A program made the translations under genes and the position numbers. From Clostridia bacterium (GTDB taxonomy: Bacteria; Bacillota; Clostridia; Christensenellales; Borkfalkiaceae), in NCBI GenBank assembly GCA_017522945.1, contig JAFWXT010000015.1:1-34912 (forward strand): a stretch of DNA of 34,912 nt. The letters are read 5' to 3'. Under the pieces are notes generated by a model. It saw only the letters and a program-made list of their open reading frames with translations, ran no database searches and was not told the origin of the DNA. How positions within the stretch are numbered: the stretch's first letter is position 1; every line of letters starts with the position of its first letter. Positions 1 to 6,348 of the stretch are shown one piece after another.

Positions 1-104
1 AAATCATTAATAATTTAATATCACATATAACAGTAAGTCATGTGAAAGTTATTAATGGTACAAAATTTAGAGAAATTAAGATTATCTATAAGTTTATAGG
101 TTAA
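1..104 (+). CDS. C-terminal end of a probable large serine site-specific recombinase (partial)
   Basis: The frame is open from base 3 and stops with TAA at 102-104, giving 33 codons. The visible end has the pattern I-T-V-S-H...NG...I-K-I-I-Y-K-F-I-G-stop. A beta-strand-rich tail ending in 'IxIYYxFIG' is what I recognise from the extreme C-termini of large serine recombinases (TnpX/TndX-like) of clostridial mobile elements, which cut and rejoin DNA at short att sites. Catalytic and DNA-binding domains would lie left of the window, so the call rests only on the tail. The stop lies directly against an Rhs reading frame already open at base 92, so the two frames overlap and an element junction probably lies near 100-140. 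It could instead be an unrelated hypothetical protein. Confidence 0.5.
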   Translation, partial: IINNLISHITVSHVKVINGTKFREIKIIYKFIG

Positions 105-874
105 TCTTTTATGGGGATACTCGTAATAGCCCTGTCGAAACAGGATGGTTTTGGTTATCCTCAAGGTATTATAGCCCTGAATTAGGAAGATTCATTCAAC
201 CAGCAGATGTATCAAGTTTGAATCCATCAAATATCAATGGATTAAATCTATATGCATATGCAAATAATAATCCAATTAGCATTGCTTATAGTAGTTCTGG
301 TGCTGGTTTTAGTACTAGTGGTAAAATGATGAGTTCTTTGGCTATGGGTGGAAGCATTATCCTTGGCTATGGATCAAGTAATAAAGGTTTTTACTGGCCG
401 AATTTAGATTTTTTAGGAACAGGTTTTGGATATATTGAAAATACTTTTTCAATGGTTGCTGGTGTGATTGATGGCATTCGAAATATTAAGCACTTAGATA
501 AATTATCAGGGTTAGATAAAGCGTCTAACTGGTTAATGGGTATTGGTATTGGTATTAATGTCGGATTAAGCCTATATAATAATTTAACTAATTCTAATTT
601 ATCTAGTGCACAAAAAGCAGGTAATATAGTAGGTGATATCGTATATATAGCAGCAAGTAGTGCGGCAACATGGGGAGTATCTGCTTTAACTGCTATGATA
701 CCTGTTGTTGGACCGTTTTTAGCACCTGTTGTTGGTTTTGGTTTTGGAACAGCTTTAGATCAATTTTGGCATGGAGAAGATATATTTGGAATAGAGGGAT
801 TTTCTTTCAATCCTGGAGGTAAATCTATTGACGAATGGATTAAAGAATTCTTGACTGAACTTTTTGGAGGTTAA
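92..874 (+). CDS. Orphan Rhs-family C-terminal cassette (Rhs core end plus variable toxin-like tip), 5'-truncated
   Basis: The frame is open from base 92 to TAA at 872-874, but no start codon with a ribosome binding site precedes the homology; the first usable codon is a TTG at 218. Bases ~130-290 encode the end of an Rhs/YD-repeat core: P-V-E-T-G, S-R-Y-Y-S-P-E-L-G-R-F-I, then GLNLYAYANNNPIS. In full-length Rhs proteins this marks the boundary between the cage-forming core and the polymorphic toxin. The remaining ~190 residues are the tip. It is Gly/Ala-rich, with hydrophobic stretches around a GIGIGINVGLSLY segment and an AAS...IPVVGPFLAPVVGFGFG segment, which suggests a membrane-acting (glycine-zipper-like) toxin rather than a nuclease; no nuclease motif is visible. 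A small membrane protein follows after 5 nt, as immunity genes do. The missing core means it is a silent tip, a relic, or the product of an upstream insertion. Confidence 0.65.
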   Translation, partial: VYRLIFYGDTRNSPVETGWFWLSSRYYSPELGRFIQPADVSSLNPSNINGLNLYAYANNNPISIAYSSSGAGFSTSGKMMSSLAMGGSIILGYGSSNKGFYWPNLDFLGTGFGYIENTFSMVAGVIDGIRNIKHLDKLSGLDKASNWLMGIGIGINVGLSLYNNLTNSNLSSAQKAGNIVGDIVYIAASSAATWGVSALTAMIPVVGPFLAPVVGFGFGTALDQFWHGEDIFGIEGFSFNPGGKSIDEWIKEFLTELFGG

Positions 875-879
875 TTTCT

Positions 880-1131
880 ATGAAAGATAAATATAATGGT
901 TTATCAACCGAAGAACAATTAAAACGATATAAAAAAGAAAATAAAACATTATTAGTTAGTGCTATTATTTGTTCTATTGTAATTGTTGTTATCTCGATTT
1001 TGTTTTTTGTGTATGAGTTAGATAATACTATATCAGTTGGATTTTTAGTATTATTACCTTTTTCTTGGTGGATTGGATACTATATTCCTAAAAAAGAAAA
1101 TGATAAAAAAATCAAAGAATTAGAACGATAA
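880..1131 (+). CDS. Small two-TM membrane protein, putative immunity partner of the Rhs tip
   Basis: 83 residues. A charged N-terminal ~23 residues (KDKYNGLSTEEQLKRYKKE) precede two hydrophobic segments at about 24-46 (LLVSAIICSIVIVVISILFF) and 53-69 (VGFLVLLPFSWWIGYYI), followed by a Lys/Glu-rich tail. The GGAGG at ~866-870 lies inside the end of the preceding Rhs-tip gene, and the gap between the genes is only 5 nt, so they are translationally adjacent. I recognise no named family. Position directly behind a hydrophobic polymorphic tip, and the membrane topology, fit an immunity protein protecting against a membrane-targeting toxin; that role is inferred from position only. A 12-bp stem-loop follows at 1155-1185. 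Confidence 0.6.
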   Translation: MKDKYNGLSTEEQLKRYKKENKTLLVSAIICSIVIVVISILFFVYELDNTISVGFLVLLPFSWWIGYYIPKKENDKKIKELER

Positions 1132-1154
1132 TAAACTAAATTATAGACAGGATA

Positions 1155-1185
1155 AGAGTTGTGCCCAAATTTTGGGTACAGCTCT
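1155..1185 (+). terminator. Stem-loop after the putative immunity gene
   Basis: GAGTTGTGCCCA and TGGGTACAGCTC pair over 12 positions (two G-U wobbles) around a 5-nt loop, with an extra outer A-T pair. It starts 24 nt after the stop codon. No strong T-run follows, so it may be a weak terminator or an mRNA-stabilising hairpin. Confidence 0.4.
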
Positions 1186-1275
1186 AACTCCTGCAAATGG
1201 GATACCCATTTCAAGTTTATAAGAATGAAGAAGCGAATATTATCTATCTATTTGTTAGGTAATATTCAAGGATAA

Positions 1276-1350
1276 TCAAAATACGACGTTGAAACAGGTT
1301 TATATTACTTAAAATCACGTTATTACAGCCCTAAACTTAATACAATATAA
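1276..1350 (+). pseudogene. Second Rhs core remnant
   Basis: A 24-codon open stretch between stops at 1273 and 1348 encodes Y-D-V-E-T-G-L-Y-Y-L-K-S-R-Y-Y-S-P-K-L, the classic Rhs/YD-repeat core consensus. It has no start, no upstream core and a stop two codons beyond the end of the homology. It repeats the same core position as bases ~130-190, so two copies of this core segment bracket the tip and immunity gene. The stretch just upstream (1200-1272) may hold more decayed Rhs sequence in shifted frames, but I could not place it securely. Confidence 0.7.
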
Positions 1351-1386
1351 AAACGCCCTAAGGTTAAAAGTACCCTTGGGCGTTTT
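1350..1386 (-). terminator. Terminator of the GH130 operon (works on either strand)
   Basis: AAAACGCCC-(T)-AAGG pairs with CCTTGGGCGTTTT (one bulged T, ~10-nt loop). A T-rich run follows on both strands. It lies 20 nt beyond the stop codon of the minus-strand GH130 gene and directly after the Rhs remnant on the plus strand, insulating the accessory patch from the sugar operon. Confidence 0.8.
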
Positions 1387-1405
1387 ATATTAAAGTAAAT
1401 AATTA

Positions 1406-2392
1406 TTATTTGCTAAATTTTTTAACAAATTCAAGCAATTTATCAACTGTTGTAAATGCAATAGCCATATTGGTATCGGCAGCGCCGTAATAAATAGCTA
1501 CCCTGCCGTTAGAATCGGTTATCGCACTACAAGGGAAAATACAGTTTGGCGTAAAGCCGGTAACCTCGTAAACTTCTTCGGGCGAAAGAAGATATCTATT
1601 TGCGCGGTATTTTACAATAGAAGGATCATCAAGGTCTAAAAGAGCAACACCAACGCTATAAGTAAAGCCGTTGCAAGTGGCTTGAACCCCGTGATAAATA
1701 AGTAGCCAACCTTCTTCAGTTTTTATAGGAGTAGGACCTGCGCCAATTTTAATTCTTTCCCAATAACATTCATTGTTATTAAAATTTTTCATTAAAAGTT
1801 TATGGTTGCCCCAGTAAATTAAGTCGTTTGAATAACTAATATAAATATTACCAAAAGGAGTGTTACCCGAATCGCTTGGACGATTAAGCATAACGTATTG
1901 CCCGTTAATTTTTTCGGGGAACAAAACGCCGTTTCTATTAAATGGTAAAAATCCGGTAGGAATCATTTCAAAACGCTTAAAGTCAACGGTTTTTGCAATA
2001 TAAATTGAAGGACCTTCAATATCGGCGCAAAAAACAACGTAATAAACGCCTTCAATTTTAATAAGACGTGGATCGTAGCAATATGGTTTTTCAAAAATCG
2101 AGCCATTTTCGTTATAAAAAACTATAGGAGTTGTTTCAAGATCCCAATCCTTGCCGTTTTTACTTGTACCTACGTATAAATCGGGCGTACCGCTTTTATT
2201 TTCACATCTAAAAACGCCAACGTATTCGCCGTTTACCATAACGGCAGCACTATTACAAATATGCCAAAAATGTTCGCTATTTTTCATATCGAAAAGAGGA
2301 TTATCCTTGCTTCGCCAAATATAACAGTTTTCATTTGGTGCTTCTTCCCAAAGCATACCATCGTTTTCTTTATAATAATCTTTTAAAATCAT
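1406..2392 (-). CDS. GH130 beta-1,4-mannosyl phosphorylase (UhgbMP/BT1033-like)
   Basis: 328 residues, no signal peptide, so cytoplasmic. GH130 phosphorylases attack beta-mannosides with inorganic phosphate to give alpha-mannose-1-phosphate plus a shortened acceptor. The five-bladed beta-propeller signature blocks are visible in order: NSAAV...GVFRCE (~47-64), CYDPRL with the presumed general acid Asp107, FNRNGVLFPEKI (~150-162), LNRPSD with a likely phosphate-contacting Arg (~168), IGAGPTPI (~216), LIYHGV with a conserved His (~230) and IYYGAADT near the C-terminus. The N-terminal LWEEAP...WRS arrangement and the overall order match my recollection of the GH130_2 enzymes UhgbMP and BT1033, which cleave Man-beta-1,4-GlcNAc and mannooligosaccharides. 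Retention of the Arg and His positions argues for phosphorylase over hydrolase. It is the last gene of a three-gene operon, 9 nt after the mutase, with GGAG before the ATG. The exact acceptor sugar cannot be decided here. Confidence 0.9.
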   Translation of the reverse strand: MILKDYYKENDGMLWEEAPNENCYIWRSKDNPLFDMKNSEHFWHICNSAAVMVNGEYVGVFRCENKSGTPDLYVGTSKNGKDWDLETTPIVFYNENGSIFEKPYCYDPRLIKIEGVYYVVFCADIEGPSIYIAKTVDFKRFEMIPTGFLPFNRNGVLFPEKINGQYVMLNRPSDSGNTPFGNIYISYSNDLIYWGNHKLLMKNFNNNECYWERIKIGAGPTPIKTEEGWLLIYHGVQATCNGFTYSVGVALLDLDDPSIVKYRANRYLLSPEEVYEVTGFTPNCIFPCSAITDSNGRVAIYYGAADTNMAIAFTTVDKLLEFVKKFSK

Positions 2393-2401
2393 ATTAAACT
2401 C

Positions 2402-4066
2402 CTATTTTACTGTAAATAATTTTGTTAAATATTCTTTATATACCCTTAAGCGGTGTTCATTCTTTTGCTTATCGAAACAAACGGTTAAATACGCCTTAAT
2501 AAGTGGCTCTGTACCCGATGGGCGAATGATAATTTTGCTTCCATCAACAAGTTCAAAGGATAAAACGTTTGATTTTGGCAAATCGTATTCGGTTTGAGTT
2601 AAATAATCTATACTCTTTGCAACCTTTACGCCAATGATTTCGCTTGGCAAGTTTTCGCGCAAAGCTTTTAAAAGATTTTTCATATCCTGATTACCACTTG
2701 CGCCTTCAAAATTAAAGCTTAATAACTTATGTTCGTACAAGCCGTATTCTTTATAAATTTGCTCAAGTTTATCAACTAACGTAAGCCCTTGATTTTTATA
2801 AAAAGCGGTCATTTCGGTAATAATTAACGCGCCGTTAACGCCATCTTTATCGCGAACGTGAGTGCCTGATAAATAACCGTAACTTTCTTCAAACCCAAGC
2901 ACAAATCTTTGCTTTTGGTTTTGTTTTTCTAAATTAGAAATCACTTCGCCAATATATTTAAAGCCGGTTAAAACTTCAACTACTTCAAACCCGTACTTAG
3001 TTGCAAGTTTTTTAACCAAATCGCTTGTAACGATAGTTTTTACAACTATAGGATTTTTAGGCGCGTTACCGTTTTTTAAATAACTGCTAAACAAATAGTC
3101 GGTTAATAAAATACCAACTTCGTTACCGGTAATTAGTTTATATTCGCCTTTATGCTTAACTGCTACGCCTACCCTATCACAATCGGGGTCGGTGGCGAGT
3201 AAAAGATCGCTATCGTTATTTTTTGCGCAAACCAAACCAAGCGCTAAAGCTTCTTGTTTTTCGGGGTTTGGGAATGGACAAGTAGTAAAATTACCGTCGG
3301 GATAGCTTTGTTCTGTAACCAAATTAACGTTAGTAAGCCCAACGCGTTTTAAAGTTTCGGGCACAAGTTTATAACCTGCGCCGTTTAAGGCGGTATAAGT
3401 AACGTTAAGGTTATTATAACACCCCATAGAAAGTTTTAAAACTTCGCTTAAAAAACCTTCGGTAAGGCTATCGGGAACAAAGCAAATATCGCCTTTTTGT
3501 AAAAATTTATCAAAATCGCATTCTTCAACCGAAAATTCGCTTAATTGTTGAATAAACGGCAAAATATTTTTAACCGCTTCATCTGTAATTTGCCCGCCGT
3601 CACTGCCGTAAACCTTATAGCCGTTATATTTAGCGGGATTGTGCGAAGCAGTAATCATAATGCCTATATCGGCGCTTAGTTCACGGGTGATATATGATAA
3701 AAAAGGCGTGGGCATAAGTTCTTTAGTTATATAAACTTTAATACCATTACTAGCAAAAACGCTTGCCGTTCTTTTTGCAAAAAGGTCGGATTTAATACGG
3801 CTATCGTAAGATATTGCAACCTTTTTAAGGTTAAATTTTTTCATATAATTAGCAATACCTTGAGTTATTTTACCAATGGTGTAAATATTTAAGCAGTTAG
3901 TTCCAACTCCTAAAATACCACGCAAACCGCCCGTACCAAACTCTAAATCTTTAAAAAAGCTATTTTCTTTTTTAATTTCGTCGGTAGCCATTGCTTCAAG
4001 TTCGCTTTTAAGCTCGGTATCTGTTACCTTATTTAACCACAATTCATATTTTTTTTGAATATTCAT
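2402..4066 (-). CDS. pgcA: Phosphohexomutase (phosphoglucomutase/phosphomannomutase, PgcA-like)
   Basis: 554 residues, the usual length for the PgcA/ManB-type alpha-D-phosphohexomutases of Firmicutes. All four signature loops are present: FGTGGLRG (~43-50), the catalytic phosphoserine loop TASHNP with Ser141, the Mg-binding DPDCDR loop (~293-298), the sugar-discriminating GFEESYGY, and the C-terminal phosphate-binding RPSGTEP. It interconverts hexose-1-phosphate and hexose-6-phosphate in the cytoplasm. It lies between two GH130 genes whose product is alpha-mannose-1-phosphate, so the local job is probably Man-1-P to Man-6-P for entry into glycolysis; Glc-1-P is also possible because the family is often bifunctional. 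It starts 72 nt after the upstream GH130 gene. The Shine-Dalgarno sequence is weak. The symbol is by resemblance; a dedicated ManB is the alternative. Confidence 0.9.
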   Translation of the reverse strand: MNIQKKYELWLNKVTDTELKSELEAMATDEIKKENSFFKDLEFGTGGLRGILGVGTNCLNIYTIGKITQGIANYMKKFNLKKVAISYDSRIKSDLFAKRTASVFASNGIKVYITKELMPTPFLSYITRELSADIGIMITASHNPAKYNGYKVYGSDGGQITDEAVKNILPFIQQLSEFSVEECDFDKFLQKGDICFVPDSLTEGFLSEVLKLSMGCYNNLNVTYTALNGAGYKLVPETLKRVGLTNVNLVTEQSYPDGNFTTCPFPNPEKQEALALGLVCAKNNDSDLLLATDPDCDRVGVAVKHKGEYKLITGNEVGILLTDYLFSSYLKNGNAPKNPIVVKTIVTSDLVKKLATKYGFEVVEVLTGFKYIGEVISNLEKQNQKQRFVLGFEESYGYLSGTHVRDKDGVNGALIITEMTAFYKNQGLTLVDKLEQIYKEYGLYEHKLLSFNFEGASGNQDMKNLLKALRENLPSEIIGVKVAKSIDYLTQTEYDLPKSNVLSFELVDGSKIIIRPSGTEPLIKAYLTVCFDKQKNEHRLRVYKEYLTKLFTVK

Positions 4067-4097
4067 AACTTATTAAAAATTCCAATTTTAAAAGCAT

Positions 4098-4128
4098 GTG
4101 CGCCACGCACAAAAATACGCTAGCGCAC
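4098..4128 (-). other. GC-rich intercistronic inverted repeats
   Basis: The 72-nt gap between the GH130 and mutase genes contains GTGCG-cca-CGCAC (4098-4110). It also holds a competing outer pairing, GTGCGC (4098-4103) with GCGCAC (4123-4128), and the palindrome CGCTAGCG. It is much more GC-rich than its surroundings. No T-run follows on the minus strand, so it is not an obvious terminator; a processing or stability hairpin, or a REP-like repeat, is possible. Confidence 0.35.
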
Positions 4129-4138
4129 GATAAAAACA

Positions 4139-5176
4139 TTATACTCTATCCTTCATAACGTGCTCTAAAAGCTCGTCGAAATTAGCAGTAGCTAAACCAA
4201 CGTACTTATCAGCACAGCCATAGTAAACGTATAAAATACCATCCTTAACAACAGTACCTGTTGGGAAAACACAACCGTTATAAATACCTTCAAGTTCAAA
4301 TTGTTGGTCTGGCTCCATAATAAAGTCTTTAGTTCTTGCAATAACCTTTAAAGGATTATCCTTATCGAGTATTAGCGCACCAACACGATAAATACCGTTA
4401 TCGTCAACACCGTGATATAGGAAGAACCAACCGTACTTTGTTAAAATAGGAACTGTACCTGCGCCAATTCTTTGAGTTTCCCACCACTCTTTACCAGTGA
4501 TTAAAAGTTCGGGCTTAACGTATTCAACTAAATCATCCCTAAAAGAAAGCCAAATTGAAGGCATTTTTAATCCAGGAACGTTTTTAAATTTAGGGCGAGT
4601 AATTAAAACGTATTTACCACCGATAACTTCAGGGAATAAAACAACGTCGCGGTCGTCAACTCTTGCTTCGGTAATTCTACCAAATCTTTTAAAGTGCCTA
4701 AAATCCTTGGTTGCGGCCAAACAAGAAACGGTTAAATTTTCCTTTGCAAAGAAAGGCATAATTTCACCCCTAATATCCCCTTCTTCTAAATACATAGGTG
4801 GCTTTGTAACACCTTCGATATAAGGTTCAAGCCAGTATTGACCGGGAGCGTATGGATGTGAAGCGTATGTAACGTAATATAAATCGCCAAGTTTAGTAAG
4901 TCTTGGGTCTTCAACACAACCACCGTCGGGCTCAGCGTTATCTGGGCTAAAAATAGGCTTATCCGATACGCGAGTAAAATGAATACCATCATCACTTTCG
5001 GCAAGTCCTAAAACAATTTTATGGCGTTTATCATCACCCGCAGCGCGATAAAGCATAACAAATTTTTGTCTTTCATCATCGTAAATAACTGCTGGGTTTA
5101 AAACACAACGTTCCTCCCATTGATTTTCTGGATTAGGCGATAAAATAGGGTTGATCTTTGATTTTGTAAGTTTCAT
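4139..5176 (-). CDS. GH130 mannoside phosphorylase, second paralogue
   Basis: 345 residues from the chosen ATG at 5176. That start is preceded by AAGGAAGG at the right spacing, whereas the longer frame back to 5224 adds 16 residues without a ribosome binding site. GH130 blocks are visible: VLNPAV (~25-30), MLYRAAG (~41-47), GGCVEDPRL with presumed catalytic Asp90, VVLFPEVIGGKYV, ITRPKF (Arg), RIGAGTVP, LYHGVDD (His) and VYYGCADKY. It is clearly diverged from the 1406-2392 paralogue: it has an extra segment after the DPR motif with PYAPGQYWLEPYIEG. It is therefore likely to act on a different linkage or acceptor, for example beta-1,2- or other beta-mannosides. It has no signal peptide and is cytoplasmic. 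It is the first gene of the minus-strand operon, divergent from the isomerase gene at 5365. A GH130 hydrolase cannot be excluded, but the conserved basic residues favour phosphorolysis. Confidence 0.87.
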   Translation of the reverse strand: MKLTKSKINPILSPNPENQWEERCVLNPAVIYDDERQKFVMLYRAAGDDKRHKIVLGLAESDDGIHFTRVSDKPIFSPDNAEPDGGCVEDPRLTKLGDLYYVTYASHPYAPGQYWLEPYIEGVTKPPMYLEEGDIRGEIMPFFAKENLTVSCLAATKDFRHFKRFGRITEARVDDRDVVLFPEVIGGKYVLITRPKFKNVPGLKMPSIWLSFRDDLVEYVKPELLITGKEWWETQRIGAGTVPILTKYGWFFLYHGVDDNGIYRVGALILDKDNPLKVIARTKDFIMEPDQQFELEGIYNGCVFPTGTVVKDGILYVYYGCADKYVGLATANFDELLEHVMKDRV

Positions 5177-5234
5177 TTCATCCTTCCTTTTTGTTGCTAT
5201 TTTTTGCGAAATTTTAACAAACATCGCTTTAAAT

Positions 5235-5263
5235 TTGACATATTGATTTTTTATATATATAAT
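5235..5263 (+). promoter_or_regulatory. Consensus sigma-A promoter for the sugar isomerase gene
   Basis: TTGACA (5235-5240), 17-nt spacer, TATAAT (5258-5263): a perfect sigma-70/sigma-A match. Predicted start is near 5270, leaving a ~95-nt leader before the ATG at 5365. Confidence 0.85.
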
Positions 5264-5266
5264 ACA

Positions 5267-5322
5267 AGAAAGGCAATTTTTATTTGCTTTCTTATAGTTA
5301 TTTTCAAAGTTAAACTAGTTTA
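5267..5322 (+). promoter_or_regulatory. Leader hairpin and 12-bp palindrome (candidate operator)
   Basis: Just after the predicted start, AGAAAGGCAA pairs with TTGCTTTCT (5267-5292, one bulge). Downstream, TAAACTAGTTTA (5311-5322) is a perfect 12-bp palindrome lying between the divergent GH130 operon and the isomerase gene, a plausible repressor site for both. No cognate regulator gene adjoins it. Confidence 0.4.
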
Positions 5323-5364
5323 GCTTAAAATCTATATTATTATAACAAGCCAAGGAGGCGTGCT

Positions 5365-6195
5365 ATGTATAATTTAAAATTAGGAACTTCTATCGAAACA
5401 GTTAAACCGTTAGGCTTTAAAGATGGTAACTATCATTACGGCTTACGCCAAGATTTAAACGATTTACTTTTAAATCTTAAACAAAATGGTTTTTATAGCG
5501 TTGACGTTGATGCGGTAAAGCTTTTTGTTCCAAGTGATTTTGAAATTTATAACCAAGGTTACGAGATTATCAACTCGCACGGTATAAAGCTTAATGCAAT
5601 TCATATGCCTATTACTAATTTATGGGCAGACCTTGCTTGTGAATACGAAGAAGATAGAAAAGAGATTGTTAAGCTTTTTGTTAAGCTTATTAAAAGCCTT
5701 GATAAATATAATGCAAACGCATACGTATTTCACCCTGGCGGATTTGGTGTTAACGAATTTAACTACCCCGAATATACAAAGCGCCTTATTAAATCGGTTA
5801 ACGTTTTAACACAAGAAACCGATAAAAAGATTTGTATTGAAAATATGGCGGGCAAGCACTTTTTAGATACTTCGGATAAAATGCTTGACTTTTTATCAAA
5901 ATGCCCAAACGCATACACTTGCGTTGACGTAAATCATTTTTATTTTGAAAAGCCCGAAGATGCCATTTTAAAATACGGCGATAAAATAGGCACTATTCAT
6001 ATTTCAGATTACGATTTTGTTAAAGAACGCCACTGTTTGCCTAAAGAAGGCAATATTGAGTGGAACAAAGTTATTGGCGCGCTTGAAAAAGCAAACTATA
6101 ACGGAGTGTTTAACTACGAAGTTTCGTTAGATAAATATTCGCCTAAGCAAGTAAAACAAAATTATGTAGAATTATTTAACGAATATAATAAGTAA
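5365..6195 (+). CDS. Sugar phosphate isomerase/epimerase (xylose-isomerase-like TIM barrel)
   Basis: 276 residues, the normal length for the AP-endonuclease-2/xylose-isomerase-like superfamily. These are metal-dependent TIM barrels that isomerise or epimerise sugars or inositol derivatives. Metal-ligand strands are recognisable: AIHMPI (~77), ENMAG (~157), CVDVNHFYFE (~187), GTIHISDYD (~209) and a terminal NYEVS (~249) supplying the last Glu. AAGGAGG lies 8 nt before the ATG, and a perfect promoter is at 5235-5263. It is transcribed away from the GH130 operon and followed by its own terminators, so it is monocistronic. The context suggests processing of a monosaccharide released by that operon, possibly an epimerisation linking mannose or its partner sugar to central metabolism. 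The actual substrate cannot be read from sequence. Confidence 0.85.
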   Translation: MYNLKLGTSIETVKPLGFKDGNYHYGLRQDLNDLLLNLKQNGFYSVDVDAVKLFVPSDFEIYNQGYEIINSHGIKLNAIHMPITNLWADLACEYEEDRKEIVKLFVKLIKSLDKYNANAYVFHPGGFGVNEFNYPEYTKRLIKSVNVLTQETDKKICIENMAGKHFLDTSDKMLDFLSKCPNAYTCVDVNHFYFEKPEDAILKYGDKIGTIHISDYDFVKERHCLPKEGNIEWNKVIGALEKANYNGVFNYEVSLDKYSPKQVKQNYVELFNEYNK

Positions 6196-6214
6196 TTTTT
6201 TATAACAATCTTTT

Positions 6215-6250
6215 AAGCGACCCTTTTTATAAGCGTCGCTTTTTTATTTT
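6215..6250 (+). terminator. Rho-independent terminator after the isomerase gene
   Basis: AAGCGAC (6215-6221) pairs with GTCGCTT (6235-6241) over a 13-nt loop and is followed by a T-rich run. It begins 20 nt after the stop codon. Confidence 0.7.
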
Positions 6251-6251
6251 T

Positions 6252-6296
6252 GCTATCACAGTCCTTGGGGTTTCCCCCAAGGACTTTTTTGATAGC
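6252..6296 (+). terminator. Strong second terminator between convergent transcription units
   Basis: AGTCCTTGGGG-ttt-CCCC(C)AAGGACT (6260-6286) is followed by a T6 run; flanking GCTATCA and TGATAGC can extend the stem. It terminates plus-strand transcription cleanly. For the minus-strand ~19-kb operon, which ends at 6349, the same stem forms but without a U-run, so it would act there as a 3' end stabiliser. A further small stem-loop, TTTAGTT/AACTAAA with T5, lies at 6303-6327. Confidence 0.8.
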
Positions 6297-6348
6297 TTTT
6301 GTTTTAGTTTTTAATAACTAAATTTTTGTTAAAACCTATAGCCAATTA

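Noticed and set aside
1195..1272. Further Rhs-like fragments (LLGNIQG-type) in shifted frames
   Set aside because: Similarity is too short and frame-broken to call; it may be decayed Rhs sequence but is not supportable.
4098..4128. Terminator between the first GH130 gene and the mutase
   Set aside because: The T-run lies on the wrong side of the hairpin for minus-strand transcription, and the genes are functionally linked, so an operon is more likely.
4497..4823. Plus-strand 108-codon frame antisense to the second GH130 gene
   Set aside because: No ribosome binding site or family match; it is a shadow of a well-supported gene.
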